64,000 nt of DNA from Deltaproteobacteria bacterium (GTDB lineage Bacteria > Myxococcota_A > Polyangia > Haliangiales > Haliangiaceae): assembly GCA_021413675.1 (NCBI GenBank), contig JAIOQA010000215.1:1-64000 (forward strand), given 5' to 3'. Positions 1 through 8,721 of this stretch are shown one piece after another. Below the pieces are notes generated by a model. The model ran no database searches, was not told the DNA's origin, and worked only from the letters and a program-made list of their open reading frames with translations. Within the stretch, counting starts at the first letter, position 1; every line of letters starts with the position of its first letter. The position numbers were made by a program, and so were the translations under genes.

Positions 1-1
1 G

Positions 2-2137
2 GCCGAGGCGCTCGACGAGGAGTCGGGCATCGGGTTCGAGGCGGCGCGCGGGCCGGGCGCGGAGGGCTCGCCGCTATTGGCGGGCATCCCATTCCCGATG
101 GCGCCGCAGGACCGCAAGGTCGGCTGGAACAAGATCGACGACTTCATGATGCGTCGGCTTGGCGCGGCGCTGGCGAGCGGCGCCGACGAGATCGTGCTCG
201 ATGAAGCCGACCTGAAGATCCTGGAGCGCGATCGCCCGGCGCGGCTGCCGGACGCGTTCGCGGCGATGTTCCGGATCGCGGGCACGGCGGAGGAGCTGGC
301 GCGCGGCGAGATGAGCATCCTGTTCGAGGGCACGAGCGGGCCGTCGGGCGCGCGGCTGCTGGGTCGCTTCTGCCACGCGTCGCCGGAGATCGACGCGATG
401 GTGCGCGCGCACCACGCCGCGGAAGAGGCGCTGCGGCCAGACGCGATCTTCGCGGAGGTGGTGCACCTGAACGAGGGCCGGATCGGCAACATCCTCTGTC
501 GGCCGGTGCTGCGCGCGCACGAGATCGTCTATCTCGGCGTGTCGGGCGCGCCCGACGAGATGCGCATCGGGCTCGACGATCTACTGGTGAGCGTGCAGGG
601 CGATCGGATCGTGCTGCGCTCGAAGCGCCTGGGCCGCGAGGTCATCCCGCGGCTGTCGACGGCGCACAACTACCGGCTGCGCAGCCTGGGCGCGTATCGC
701 TTCCTGTGCGCGCTGGCCGGGCAAGGCAGCGAGCACGTGGGCTTCTCGTGGAATGCGCTGGGCGACATGCCGTACCTGCCGCGGGTGCGGATGGGCCGCG
801 TGGTGCTGGCGCGCGCGAGCTGGCGGCTGATCGAGCCGGAGCTGGCGGCGATCACCGCTGCGGTGCGCGCGGCGCAGAAGGACGAGAAGAAGAAGAAGGA
901 CGCGAAGCCCGGCGAAACGGCCACGCCCTCCGTCGCCGAGCGGCGCGCGGCAGTGCTCGCCGCCGTCGCCGCCCTGCGCGAGGCGCGGCGCCTGCCGCGG
1001 TTCCTGGTGATCGCCTCGGGCGACAACGAGCTGCCGATCGATCTCGACAACCCGCTGCTCGCGATGGCGTTCGCCGACGAGGTCGCGGGCGCGCCGATGG
1101 TCTCGCTCAGCGAGTGGTTCCCGGCGCCCGACCGCATGATCGCGCGCGGGCCCGAGGGCGTGTTCGCGAACGAGGTCGTGGTCACGTTCAATCGCACGGG
1201 CGAGCCTGCGCCCGCGCGTCGGCCGATCCCGTCGACGACGATCGCGCGGCGGTTCGTGCCGGGCAGCGAATGGCTGTACGCCAAGCTGTACTGCGGCGAG
1301 TCGACCGGTGATCGCGTGCTGCGCGAGGCGATCGCGCCGGTGGTGCGCGAGGCGATGGCGACCGGCGACGCGGATCGCTGGTTCTTCATCCGCTACGGAG
1401 ATCCTGACAACCACGTGCGCGTGCGGCTGCACGGCGATCCGCAGCGGCTCGTCACCAACGTGCTGCCCGCGCTGTACCGCGCGACCCAGCCGTTGCTCGA
1501 CAGCGGGGCGGTCTACAAGCTGGTCCTCGACACCTACGAGCGCGAGATCGAGCGCTACGGCGGCGACGACGGCATCGAGCTGGTCGAGGAGCTGTTCTGG
1601 CGCGACAGCGAGGCGATCCTCGGGATCGTCGAGCTGCTCGACGGCGACGCCGGCGGCGATGCGCGCTGGCGGCTGGCGGTCCGCGGGGTCGATACGCTGC
1701 TGGATGCGCTGGGCTTCGACGACGACGCCCGGGCGCGAGTGCTATCGTCCGGCCGCGAGATGCTGGGCAACGAGTTCCACGCCGACACGCCGTTCTGGAC
1801 GCGGGTCGGCGACCGGTTCGCGAAGGAGCGGCCGGCGCTCGACGCGGTGTTCGCGCGCGATCCCGCGATCGACGCCGAGCACGATCTCGAGCCGGGCTTC
1901 ACGCTCCTGGCCGAGCGCGACCGGCTGATCGCGCCGATCGGCGCGGAGCTGCGCGACCGCGACGCGGCCGGCCGGCTGGCGCCGAAGCTGGACGATCTGG
2001 CGTGGAGCCTGATCCACATGCACGCGAACCGGCTCCTGCACGCGTCGCAGCGGGCGCAGGAGATGCTGGTCTACGACTTCGCGCGCCGGCTCCACGCGGG
2101 GCGCAAGGCGCGCGCGAAGGCCACGTCGCGCGCATGA
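2..2137 (+). CDS. lanB: Lanthipeptide dehydratase LanB, 5-prime truncated by window edge
   Basis: The reading frame is open from base 2, so the N-terminus lies outside the window; about 711 residues remain. The first residues (EESGIGFE, then SPLLAGIPF) are the conserved core of the LanB glutamylation domain, which activates Ser and Thr of the precursor with glutamyl-tRNA. The last 290 residues, from about GSEWLYAKLYCG through FFIRYGDPDNHVRVRL, match the SpaB_C / thiopeptide-type elimination domain that removes glutamate to give dehydroamino acids. Both halves are therefore on one polypeptide, as in class I lanthipeptide systems. The TGA stop overlaps the next start (ATGA). A TTG at 77 could be taken as a start, but homology runs through it as Leu. 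The family assignment is firm; the product is unknown. Confidence 0.93.
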   Translation, partial: AEALDEESGIGFEAARGPGAEGSPLLAGIPFPMAPQDRKVGWNKIDDFMMRRLGAALASGADEIVLDEADLKILERDRPARLPDAFAAMFRIAGTAEELARGEMSILFEGTSGPSGARLLGRFCHASPEIDAMVRAHHAAEEALRPDAIFAEVVHLNEGRIGNILCRPVLRAHEIVYLGVSGAPDEMRIGLDDLLVSVQGDRIVLRSKRLGREVIPRLSTAHNYRLRSLGAYRFLCALAGQGSEHVGFSWNALGDMPYLPRVRMGRVVLARASWRLIEPELAAITAAVRAAQKDEKKKKDAKPGETATPSVAERRAAVLAAVAALREARRLPRFLVIASGDNELPIDLDNPLLAMAFADEVAGAPMVSLSEWFPAPDRMIARGPEGVFANEVVVTFNRTGEPAPARRPIPSTTIARRFVPGSEWLYAKLYCGESTGDRVLREAIAPVVREAMATGDADRWFFIRYGDPDNHVRVRLHGDPQRLVTNVLPALYRATQPLLDSGAVYKLVLDTYEREIERYGGDDGIELVEELFWRDSEAILGIVELLDGDAGGDARWRLAVRGVDTLLDALGFDDDARARVLSSGREMLGNEFHADTPFWTRVGDRFAKERPALDAVFARDPAIDAEHDLEPGFTLLAERDRLIAPIGAELRDRDAAGRLAPKLDDLAWSLIHMHANRLLHASQRAQEMLVYDFARRLHAGRKARAKATSRA

Positions 2138-3921
2138 GCGGCGTTGTCGCGGTGATGTCGTCGGATCCGTCCGACGTCGAGCGGATCCGGCGCGCCGCCG
2201 GGTCCGGCTTCGACGTCGTGAACGCGATCGACGCGGCCGCGATGGTCGAGGTCGCCGAGGCCGACGCGGTGGTCGTGGTCAGCCAGGATCGCGTCGACGC
2301 GGCGCTCGCGGCGTTCGGCGAGGGCGGACCGCTGATCATCGTGATCGGCGAGGGCGCGCCGGCGGATCCGCGCATCGCGCATGTCGTGCGCCGGCAGCTG
2401 CCGCCGGAGCAGCTGCGGCCGCTCCTGCGCTGCCTGATCGATCGCCACCCGGTGCACGCGCACGACGACGGCTCGCCGCACGATCCGGTCGAGGCGCGGC
2501 TGGCGCAGCGCGCGTTCACGGCCACCCGCCGGCTCGCGGGCGCGTCGGATCTGGCCTCGACCGAGCAGATCGTCGGCGATGCGCTGCTCGAGCTGGTCGA
2601 CGCGGATCGCGCCCACGTCCTGTTCTTCGATGCCGATGACGGCGCGCTGTGGTCCGAGGCCAAGCTGCGCGGCACGAGCGGCGACGATCGCCGCGCGATC
2701 GGCGGCCTCGCTGGCTGGGCGGCGCGCACCGGCCTGGGCGCGCGCACGTCGAACGCCGCGACCGATCCGCGCTGGTCGGCAGAGATCGACGATCCCGAGG
2801 CGAGCTCGCAGCTGCTGGTCCACCCGGTCATCGGCGCCGACGGCCAGGTCCACGCAGTGCTGGTCGCCGTCCGGCGCGCGCGTCGCAGCGAGTTCACCGA
2901 CACCGAGGCGGCGCTGCTCGCGCGGTTCGCGGTGCTCTCGGCGCCGCTCCTCGATCAGCTCTCGATCCACGTGCAGTCGCAGGCGATCCTCGACGAGGCC
3001 GCCGGCGATCCGGGGATCTTCCGCAAGGAGGCCATCGACGCCCAGGCGCTGCCGTCGTGGGGCGACGTGGTCCGGGTCTCGCCGAGCTGGATCTCGTGGG
3101 CGTACTGGGCGCTCGTCGTGCTCCTGATCGGCAGCATCGTGTTCATCATGGTCGGGCGGGTCTCGACCTACTCGAGCGGCCCGGCGATCGTGCGCTCGAC
3201 TGCGCGGACCACGGTCATCGCGCGGACCTCGGGCACGGTGGCCTCGGTCGAGCACACGCCGGGCGATCCGGTGCTCGCCGGCGACGTGGTCGCGCGCCTC
3301 GACGACACCGATCAGCGCGCCGCGGTCGATCGGCTGGGGCACGAGTTCGAGACCCAGCTCCGCAACCACCTGCTCGATCCCGCCGACGCGACCACCGAGT
3401 CGACGCTGCACCAGGTGCGCATCGAGTTCGAGGCCGCGCGCACCGATCTCGATCTGCGCGTCATCCGCGCGAAGTCCGACGGCGTCGTCGGCGACGTCAA
3501 GGTGCGCCTCGGCCAGCCGGTCGAGCCCGGCGATATCGTCGCGTCGTTGACCGGCGACGTCGGCTCGCTCGAGGTGATCGCGCTGTTGCCCGGCGAGGAT
3601 CGGCCGCGGCTCGCGCCCGGCATGACGCTGCGCTTCGAGCTGCTGGGCTATCGCTTCGCGTACCGCACGCTGACGATCGAGAGCGTGTCGGCCGACGTGC
3701 TGTCGCCGGCCGAGGCGCGGCGCCTGCTCGGACCCGAGGTCGCCGACGACATCGCGCTCAACGGGCCGGTCGTGGTCGTGAAGGCCAAGCTGCCGAGCGG
3801 CGAGTTCGAGTCCGAGGGCCGGACGCTCCAGTACCACGACGGCATGCCGGGCGCGGCCGACGTGCGCGTGCGCTCCGAGCCGATCGTCTACGCGCTGATC
3901 CCGGGGCTGCGGAGATTCTGA
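2134..3921 (+). CDS. GAF domain fused to HlyD-type membrane fusion protein
   Basis: This 595-residue protein has an unusual order of domains. Residues 1-105 resemble a degenerate receiver fold. Residues 120-275 look like a GAF sensory domain. Residues 319-341 form one membrane helix. The rest is a HlyD-like adaptor with two lipoyl half-motifs (about 353-392 and 444-475). The cytoplasmic sensor would face the cell interior while the adaptor arm reaches into the periplasm and docks on the LanT exporter encoded next. ATG 2134 overlaps the lanB stop, and its own stop overlaps the lanT start by one base, so the genes are translationally coupled. I infer a role in exporting the lanthipeptide, perhaps gated by a small ligand or redox signal. 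The coiled-coil hairpin is short, so it may not reach an outer-membrane channel alone. Confidence 0.82.
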   Translation: MSGVVAVMSSDPSDVERIRRAAGSGFDVVNAIDAAAMVEVAEADAVVVVSQDRVDAALAAFGEGGPLIIVIGEGAPADPRIAHVVRRQLPPEQLRPLLRCLIDRHPVHAHDDGSPHDPVEARLAQRAFTATRRLAGASDLASTEQIVGDALLELVDADRAHVLFFDADDGALWSEAKLRGTSGDDRRAIGGLAGWAARTGLGARTSNAATDPRWSAEIDDPEASSQLLVHPVIGADGQVHAVLVAVRRARRSEFTDTEAALLARFAVLSAPLLDQLSIHVQSQAILDEAAGDPGIFRKEAIDAQALPSWGDVVRVSPSWISWAYWALVVLLIGSIVFIMVGRVSTYSSGPAIVRSTARTTVIARTSGTVASVEHTPGDPVLAGDVVARLDDTDQRAAVDRLGHEFETQLRNHLLDPADATTESTLHQVRIEFEAARTDLDLRVIRAKSDGVVGDVKVRLGQPVEPGDIVASLTGDVGSLEVIALLPGEDRPRLAPGMTLRFELLGYRFAYRTLTIESVSADVLSPAEARRLLGPEVADDIALNGPVVVVKAKLPSGEFESEGRTLQYHDGMPGAADVRVRSEPIVYALIPGLRRF

Positions 3922-6134
3922 TGAGCGAGCCGGTCCCCGATACCGTCGACGAGAACCTCGCCGCGACGCTGCGCAAGCTCGGCGGGCGCCGCCACGGCCG
4001 CGTGCCGTACATCCAGCAGATGGAGGGCGCGGACTGCGGCGCGGCGTGCCTCGCGATGGTGCTCGGCTTCCACGGGCGCGCGGTCACGCTCGACGAGACC
4101 CGCCAGGCCGCGGGCACCAACCGCGGCACCGACGCGCTCGGCATCGTGCGCGGCGCCGAGTCGCTGGGCATGCGCAGTCGCGGCGTGCAGGTCGAGATCG
4201 AGAGCCTGCACTACCTGCCGCCCGCCTCGATCCTGCACTGGGACTTCAACCACTTCGTCGTCTTCGAGCGGGTCACGCGCCGCGGCGTCGACATCGTCGA
4301 TCCGGCGCACGGCCGCCGGACGATCCCGATGGATCGCTTCCGCCGCCACTTCACCGGCGTCGCGCTGGTGTTCGAGCCGGCGGAGGGCTTCGTCGTCACG
4401 CCCGCGGGCCGCTCGAAGGTCTGGCGCTACCTGATCCAGCTGCTGAGCCAGCGCGATCTGGTGGCGCGGGTGTTCGTCACCTCTGTCGTGCTGCGCGTGA
4501 TCGCGCTCGCGCTGCCGGTGCTCACCGGCATGGTGGTGGATCGGGTCGTGCCGCGCGGCGATCACGGCCTCTTGTTCGTGATCGCGATCGGCATCAGCGC
4601 GGTGCTGGCGTTCCAGCTCCTGTCGTCGCTGATCCGCTCGCACCTCTTGCTCGAGCTACGGACGCGCCTCGACACGCGGATGACGCTCGGGTTCGTCTCG
4701 CACCTGCTGTCGTTGCCGTACGCGTACTTCAACCGGCGCTCGGCCGGTGACCTGCTGCTGCGCGTGTCCTCGAACACGCAGATCCGCGACCTGCTCACCT
4801 CGAGCCTGCTGTCGACGCTCCTCGACGGCTCGCTGGCGATCGCCTACCTGGCGCTCCTGTTCTCGATGTCGTGGGTGCTCGCGGTGATCACGCTGGGCGC
4901 GGGCTGCCTGCAGATCCTCGTCGTGCTGGTGTCGCGTCACCGCTACGCCGCGCTCACCGCGCAGGACCTCGAGAGCCAGGCGCGCGCACACTCGTACCTC
5001 GTGCAGATGCTGGTCGGCATCGAGACGCTGAAGGTCGCGGGCGCCGAGGAGCGCGCGCTCGAGCACTACGCCAACCTCTACGTCGACGAGCTCAACGTCT
5101 CGCTCGGCCGCGGTCGGCTGCAGGCGGTGCTCGACGGCCTGAACGGCCTCCTGCAGACCGCCGCGCCGCTGATCCTGCTCGGCACCGGCGCGCTGCTGGT
5201 GGTCGACGGCCACCTGTCGCTCGGCACGATGCTGGCGACCTCGTCGCTGGCGGCCGGGTTCCTCGGCCCGCTGGCCAGCCTGGCGCAGAGCGCGATGTCC
5301 TTGCAGCAGCTCGGCAGCTACGTCGAGCGCATCGATGACGTGCTCAGCGCCTCGCCCGAGCAGGTGCGCGGGACCGGCGTGGTGCCGCCGCGGCTGTCGG
5401 GCGCGATCGATCTGACCCACGTCTCGTTCCGCTACGGCACCGCCGATCCGCTGGTGGTGCGCGACGTGTCGCTCAGCATCGCGCCGGGGACCACGGTCGC
5501 GATCGTGGGCCGCTCGGGCTCGGGCAAGTCGACGCTGGCCGCGCTGCTCCTCGGGCTGCACAAGCCGACCGAGGGCCGCATCGTCTACGACGGCTACGAT
5601 CTGGCCGAGCTCGATCACAAGCAGCTCCGCCAGCAGCTCGGCATGGTGCCGCAGACGCCGTTCGTCTTCAGCGGCTCGATCCGCAACAACATCGCGCTCA
5701 CCGATCCGCAGATCGCCTTCGAGAAGATCGTGGCCGCGGCGCGGAAGGCCTCGATCGATGTCGACATCCGCGCGATGCCGATGGGCTACGAGACGCTGGT
5801 CGCCGATGGCGGCGCGACGATGTCGGGCGGACAGCGGCAGCGGCTGGCGCTGGCGCGCGCGCTGCTGCACGACCCGGCGATCCTGCTGCTCGACGAGGCG
5901 ACCAGCTCGCTCGACGCGACCACGGAGCGCGCGGTGATGGACAGCCTGCGCAAGATGCGCGCGACTCGCGTGATCATCGCGCACCGCCTGTCGACGATCA
6001 TCAACGCCGACGTGATCGTCGTGATGGACGACGGCCGCGTGGTCGAGACCGGCAAGCACCACGAGCTCGTCGAGCGCGGCGGGGTGTACGCCGCGCTGGT
6101 GCGGGATCAGACGTTCTCGGCAGGTGCGTCGTGA
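3921..6134 (+). CDS. lanT: Peptidase-containing ABC exporter (LanT/PCAT)
   Basis: This 737-residue protein removes the leader peptide and exports the modified lanthipeptide. Residues 1-150 are a C39 peptidase with oxyanion Gln33, Cys39 (GADCGAAC), His111 (DFNHF) and Asp127 (DPAHG). A six-helix ABC membrane domain follows. The nucleotide-binding domain has Walker A GRSGSGKST near residue 530, a Q-loop (VPQTPFVF), signature MSGGQRQR and Walker B LLLLDEATSS. C39 enzymes cut after GG, GA or AG pairs. This fits GG in the peptide at 8433-8597 and AAG in the peptide at 11440-11601. Length and layout are normal for the family. ATG 3921 shares one base with the upstream stop, and the stop overlaps the next GTG start. 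Confidence 0.96.
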   Translation: MSEPVPDTVDENLAATLRKLGGRRHGRVPYIQQMEGADCGAACLAMVLGFHGRAVTLDETRQAAGTNRGTDALGIVRGAESLGMRSRGVQVEIESLHYLPPASILHWDFNHFVVFERVTRRGVDIVDPAHGRRTIPMDRFRRHFTGVALVFEPAEGFVVTPAGRSKVWRYLIQLLSQRDLVARVFVTSVVLRVIALALPVLTGMVVDRVVPRGDHGLLFVIAIGISAVLAFQLLSSLIRSHLLLELRTRLDTRMTLGFVSHLLSLPYAYFNRRSAGDLLLRVSSNTQIRDLLTSSLLSTLLDGSLAIAYLALLFSMSWVLAVITLGAGCLQILVVLVSRHRYAALTAQDLESQARAHSYLVQMLVGIETLKVAGAEERALEHYANLYVDELNVSLGRGRLQAVLDGLNGLLQTAAPLILLGTGALLVVDGHLSLGTMLATSSLAAGFLGPLASLAQSAMSLQQLGSYVERIDDVLSASPEQVRGTGVVPPRLSGAIDLTHVSFRYGTADPLVVRDVSLSIAPGTTVAIVGRSGSGKSTLAALLLGLHKPTEGRIVYDGYDLAELDHKQLRQQLGMVPQTPFVFSGSIRNNIALTDPQIAFEKIVAAARKASIDVDIRAMPMGYETLVADGGATMSGGQRQRLALARALLHDPAILLLDEATSSLDATTERAVMDSLRKMRATRVIIAHRLSTIINADVIVVMDDGRVVETGKHHELVERGGVYAALVRDQTFSAGAS

Positions 6135-7003
6135 GGCGCGCGCTCTGCATCGCGCTCGTGCTCGGGGCCTGCGCCGGTAACGACGACATCGAGCCCGGCC
6201 CGGCGCATCCGCCTGCGGTTCGCAGGGACGCGGGTGTCAGCGACGCCGCGCCGCCGTCGCGCGGGTTCGTCGGCGTGATCGCCGCGTCGGAGTCGATCGA
6301 CATCGCGCCGCTGGTCGCGGGCCGGATCGCCGCGGTCGACGTGCGACCGGGCGACCAGGTGAAGCGCGGCGACGTGGTCGCGGTGATGGATCCGACCTCG
6401 ATGCAGGAGGAGATGCGCGCCGCGCAGGCGGCGCTCGGCGCGGCCCAGGCGGCGTTTCGGCAGGCCGCCGTCGACGTCGAGGACGCTGGCCGCAAGGTCG
6501 CGCTCGAGAAGAAGGGCGTCGCGGACGGGGTCTCGTCGCAGGAGCAATACGATCAGGCGGTGATCGGGCTCAAGCGTGCGAAGGCGGCGGCGGACCGCGC
6601 GGCGGCCACCGCGGCAGCGGAGAAGTCGCGGCTCGAGACGGCGCGCGATCACGTCGGCAACACCAAGCTGATGGCGACCTTCGACGGCATCGTGCAGGTG
6701 CGGCTCCGCGATCCCGGGGCGACCGTGCAGGCCGGCGAGCCGATCGTGCGCATCCTCGGGCGCGCCGAGCTGCGGCTGCGGTTCGCCGTGCCGGCGGAGA
6801 TCGCGAAGGCGCTGGCGGTCGGCACCGCGGTCATCGCGACCGTCGATGGCATCGCGACGCCGGTGCCAGCGGTCGTACGCCAGGTGTCGCCCGCGCTCGA
6901 TGCGGCGTCGGGGATGATCTTGATCGAGGCCGAGCTGGCCGCCGACCCGGCGGTCGTCGCGCAGCTCCGGCCGAGCCTGGCGGCGTGGGTGCGGTTGCCG
7001 TGA
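6131..7003 (+). CDS. HlyD/RND-type adaptor lipoprotein
   Basis: A 290-residue periplasmic adaptor starts at GTG 6131, overlapping the lanT stop by four bases. The N-terminus has a short hydrophobic stretch ending in LGAC, a plausible lipobox with Cys14. Two lipoyl half-motifs flank a long Ala-rich helical hairpin (about residues 85-170), then a beta-barrel domain. Unlike the GAF fusion two genes upstream, it has no transmembrane helix. The operon therefore supplies both an inner-membrane adaptor and a lipid-anchored one for the same exporter. I infer that it links LanT to an outer-membrane channel encoded elsewhere. No TolC-like gene is present in the window. Confidence 0.83.
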   Translation: MRRALCIALVLGACAGNDDIEPGPAHPPAVRRDAGVSDAAPPSRGFVGVIAASESIDIAPLVAGRIAAVDVRPGDQVKRGDVVAVMDPTSMQEEMRAAQAALGAAQAAFRQAAVDVEDAGRKVALEKKGVADGVSSQEQYDQAVIGLKRAKAAADRAAATAAAEKSRLETARDHVGNTKLMATFDGIVQVRLRDPGATVQAGEPIVRILGRAELRLRFAVPAEIAKALAVGTAVIATVDGIATPVPAVVRQVSPALDAASGMILIEAELAADPAVVAQLRPSLAAWVRLP

Positions 7004-7033
7004 CGCGCGAGTCGACGAGGACGAGGAGAGGAC

Positions 7034-8293
7034 ATGAGCGAGCCTGACGAGAGCACCTGGCGCCCGGTGGTCACCGATCCCGAGCGGCGCGAGCAGATCC
7101 TCGCGATCCTGCGCGAGATCGATGCCGCGGTGATGCCGTGGCCGATCGAGGAGCGCGAGCTCGAGGGATTCTCCGATCGCGCGGTGATGCGCACGTACCT
7201 CGCGCAGGACGGGACGATCGCCGACGACGAGCGGGCCGGCGAGCTGCTCGCGCAGCTGGTGACGCGGTTCGGCCAGGGCGGCTATCCGGCCTGCCTGTTC
7301 GGCGGCGCGGCGCGCGTCAGCTGGACGGTCGCGCACCTCGCGGGCGGCGAGACCGCCGACGAGGCCTGTCGCGCGATCGCGACCGCGCTCCGGGCGCGCC
7401 TCACCGAGGACCCGTGGGTCAGCGACTACGATCTGATCATCGGGCTCGTCGGGATGGGCGTGTGCGCGCTCGAGCGCAGCGACCACGAGGATGGGCGGCA
7501 GCTGAGTGCGCGCGTGCTCGAGGTGCTCGAGGCGACCGCGCAGGAGAGGGGCGGCGGCGCGGCCTGGCTGACCTCGCCCGAGCTGCTGCCCGAGTGGCAG
7601 CGCGCGATCTCGCCCGGCGGCTACTACAACCTCGGGCTCGCCCACGGCATCCCCGGCGTGGTCGCGCTGCTCGCGCGGATGGTCGCGCACGATGTCGAGA
7701 CCCCGCGTGCGCGCGCGCTGCTCGAGCGCGCGATGACCTTCATGCTGAACGCGGAGCCGCCGCGCGAGCGCGGGCGCTTCCCGTCATGGCACCAGGCGGG
7801 CGAGGTCGGGCCCGGGCACGAGCGCGAGCTCGGCTCGACGCGGCTGGCGTGGTGCTACGGCGATCTCGGCGCGAGCGTCGCGCTGCTGTCGGCGGCGCAG
7901 GCGACCGCCAATGACGAGTGGAGGACGCAGGCGGTGGATCTCGCGCGGCTGTGCGCCGGGCGCACGATCGCCGAGGCGGTCGTCCACGACGCTGGCATCT
8001 GCCACGGCGCGGGCGGCGCGGCGCACATCTTCAACCGGCTGTGGCACGCGACCGGCGAGGAGATCTTCGCGGACGCCGCCCGGCGGTGGATCGATCAGCT
8101 GCTGGCGATGCGCATCGACCACGCGATCGCGGGGTTTCCGTCGGCGGATCGGCTGGACGGGCAGACGAGCTGGAAGGCCGATGACTCGCTGCTGACAGGC
8201 GCGGTCGGCGTCGCGCTGGTGCTGCACGCGGCGGTGTCGACGGTGGAGCCGTCGTGGGACCGCCTGTTGCTGGTCGACGTCGCGACGGCGTGA
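7034..8293 (+). CDS. lanC: Lanthionine synthetase C-like cyclase LanC
   Basis: This 419-residue protein joins Cys thiols of the precursor to dehydrated Ser/Thr, forming lanthionine rings. The LanC signatures are present: YDLIIGLVGMG near residue 133, NLGLAHGIPG with His204, the zinc ligand Cys273 in WCYGDLG, and Cys323-His324 in CHGAGG. All three zinc ligands and the catalytic His are intact and the length is typical. A GAGGAGAGG Shine-Dalgarno lies just before ATG 7034, so translation need not be coupled to the adaptor gene 30 bases upstream. It is the last plus-strand gene of the cluster and faces the precursor gene at 8433. Confidence 0.95.
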   Translation: MSEPDESTWRPVVTDPERREQILAILREIDAAVMPWPIEERELEGFSDRAVMRTYLAQDGTIADDERAGELLAQLVTRFGQGGYPACLFGGAARVSWTVAHLAGGETADEACRAIATALRARLTEDPWVSDYDLIIGLVGMGVCALERSDHEDGRQLSARVLEVLEATAQERGGGAAWLTSPELLPEWQRAISPGGYYNLGLAHGIPGVVALLARMVAHDVETPRARALLERAMTFMLNAEPPRERGRFPSWHQAGEVGPGHERELGSTRLAWCYGDLGASVALLSAAQATANDEWRTQAVDLARLCAGRTIAEAVVHDAGICHGAGGAAHIFNRLWHATGEEIFADAARRWIDQLLAMRIDHAIAGFPSADRLDGQTSWKADDSLLTGAVGVALVLHAAVSTVEPSWDRLLLVDVATA

Positions 8294-8339
8294 CGCGCAG
8301 TCCGAACGAGTAGGCGAGGCGAAGCGCGCCGAAAAGGGC

Positions 8340-8357
8340 GATGCCCCGCCAGGCATC
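8340..8357 (+). terminator. Small hairpin after lanC
   Basis: GATGCC and GGCATC form a perfect six-base stem around a six-base loop, 47 bases after the lanC stop. There is no T-run. It probably acts with the stronger hairpin 10 bases downstream, if it acts at all. Confidence 0.3.
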
Positions 8358-8367
8358 ACCGCGGTGG

Positions 8368-8395
8368 CGCGCGCACGACGGAGGGCGTGCGCGCG
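8368..8395. terminator. Bidirectional terminator-like hairpin between lanC and lanA1
   Basis: Bases 8368-8377 pair perfectly with 8386-8395 (ten base pairs, CGCGCGCACG type) around an eight-base loop. It lies between two convergent transcription units, lanC on plus and the precursor gene on minus. There is no T-tract on either side, so it would be a weak intrinsic terminator, or an RNA-stabilising 3-prime end for the short precursor transcript. Confidence 0.45.
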
Positions 8396-8432
8396 GTCGT
8401 GGTGACACGCGGCGGGCGATCGCAGAGTCAGC

Positions 8433-8597
8433 TCAGATGGGGCAGGCCGGGGTCTTGATCGGGCAGGTGCGCGTACACGCCTGCGAGTAGAGCGAGGTGT
8501 TGCCACCACCGGCGGCGGCGCCGAGCTCGGCCGGCTGCAGCGCGGCGATGGTCTGGGTCTGGAGCGAGAGCTTCTGGGGGGCGGACTTCTTCTTCAT
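8433..8597 (-). CDS. lanA1: Class I lanthipeptide precursor 1
   Basis: This encodes a 54-residue peptide with a Lys-rich start, a KLSL...TIAAL leader block typical of class I leaders recognised by LanB, and a GGG cleavage region at residues 30-32. The core from residue 33 has six Ser/Thr (34, 35, 38, 42, 44, 49) and three Cys (41, 45, 52) and ends in CPI. That allows up to three (methyl)lanthionine rings. The start ATG at 8597 has a GAGGAG Shine-Dalgarno about 8 bases upstream. Longer in-frame starts exist (for example at 8657) but lack a ribosome site and precede the leader block. It sits downstream of the FHA-sigma-54 activator gene on the same strand and converges with lanC. Confidence 0.88.
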   Translation of the reverse strand: MKKKSAPQKLSLQTQTIAALQPAELGAAAGGGNTSLYSQACTRTCPIKTPACPI

Positions 8598-8652
8598 GAT
8601 CGTCTCCTCGGTGGCGTTCGCGGGATTCGCGAACTCGTGTGAGGAGACCTTC

Positions 8653-8668
8653 TTCATGCGTCGTGCCA
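8653..8668 (-). promoter_or_regulatory. Degenerate sigma-54-like element before lanA1
   Basis: On the minus strand a perfect -24 box TGGCACG is followed, after four bases, by ATGAA where TTGCW is expected. The spacing is correct but the -12 dinucleotide is GA rather than GC. It would place transcription about 45 bases before the lanA1 start. The adjacent sigma-54 activator makes it worth noting. Confidence 0.33.
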
Positions 8669-8721
8669 TCGCCGTGATCGCGCAAGGCGCGGAGATGCTT
8701 GCGATCGATCGCGCGCGCGCG

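Noticed and set aside
77-79. TTG as the start of the LanB gene
   Set aside because: LanB homology (EESGIGFE, SPLLAGIPF) runs through it, so it is an internal Leu codon.
2649-3920. Long N-terminal extension of the LanT reading frame
   Set aside because: The extension is Arg-rich shadow coding of the overlapping GAF-HlyD gene. ATG 3921 begins a normal C39 domain.
8433-8657. Longer lanA1 starting at ATG 8657
   Set aside because: No ribosome site there, while ATG 8597 has GAGGAG and directly precedes the class I leader block.
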